Part shown: in pieces, positions 6,295-6,307 of the stretch
Layout of the letters: each line of letters begins with the position of its first letter
Numbering within the stretch: the stretch's first letter is position 1
Assembly: GCA_007129635.1 (NCBI GenBank)
Contig: SKVE01000441.1
Span: 1 to 6,307, forward strand
Length of the DNA stretch: 6,307 bases
Direction: 5' to 3'
Source: Planctomycetaceae bacterium
GTDB lineage: Bacteria > Planctomycetota > Planctomycetia > Pirellulales > Pirellulaceae
The notes under the pieces: model-generated
What the model saw: only the letters and a program-made list of their open reading frames with translations
The model's database searches: none
Told to the model about the DNA's origin: nothing
Made by a program: the position numbers and the translations under genes

Positions 6295-6307
6295 TGATTG
6301 TCAATCA
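6295..6307. repeat. Palindrome at the window edge
   Basis: TGATTG (6295-6300) and CAATCA (6302-6307) are perfect reverse complements around one T, and the pairing may continue beyond the window. The shape fits a protein-binding site or part of a terminator, but 13 bases at a cut edge do not allow a choice. Confidence 0.25.

Overview
The window is a compact, mostly single-strand stretch of chromosome, moderately GC-rich (roughly 58-60 % by eye). It looks like a planctomycete, probably of the Pirellulales group. That assignment is an inference from three things: a long NfeD, a short NfeD and FloA lying side by side, the style of the FloA and small-protein sequences, and leader regions with few Shine-Dalgarno signals. 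No rRNA, tRNA, CRISPR array or mobile element was seen.

Layout, all on the + strand. The 3' end of an unrecognised small membrane protein ends at 226. A stretch of about 520 bases without a convincing gene follows (227-749). It holds an imperfect inverted repeat, a perfect TATAAT box and a small hairpin directly before the next start codon. Then come five genes: a 743-residue secreted/membrane NfeD-family protein (750-2981), a 194-residue short NfeD (3033-3617), the flotillin-like scaffold FloA (3792-4844), a 146-residue low-complexity protein (4847-5287), and an NAD(P)-dependent beta-hydroxyacid dehydrogenase (5325-6251). The last 56 bases hold only two small inverted repeats.

The core, 750-5287, is a membrane-microdomain operon. 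FloA-type flotillins assemble in the inner membrane, and NfeD proteins are their conserved genomic partners; the long NfeD plus FloA arrangement resembles yqeZ-floA-yqfB of Bacillus subtilis. Here there are two NfeD proteins, and the small fourth gene follows floA by only 2 bases. The dehydrogenase has its own strong ribosome binding site 37 bases further on and is probably co-transcribed, but nothing in its sequence ties it to microdomains.

The most unusual element is the long NfeD. Its extracytoplasmic part reads as two tandem copies of a ClpP/SppA-like protease domain with a period of about 225 residues. Neither copy shows the serine expected of an active NfeD protease, so it is probably a pseudoprotease scaffold.
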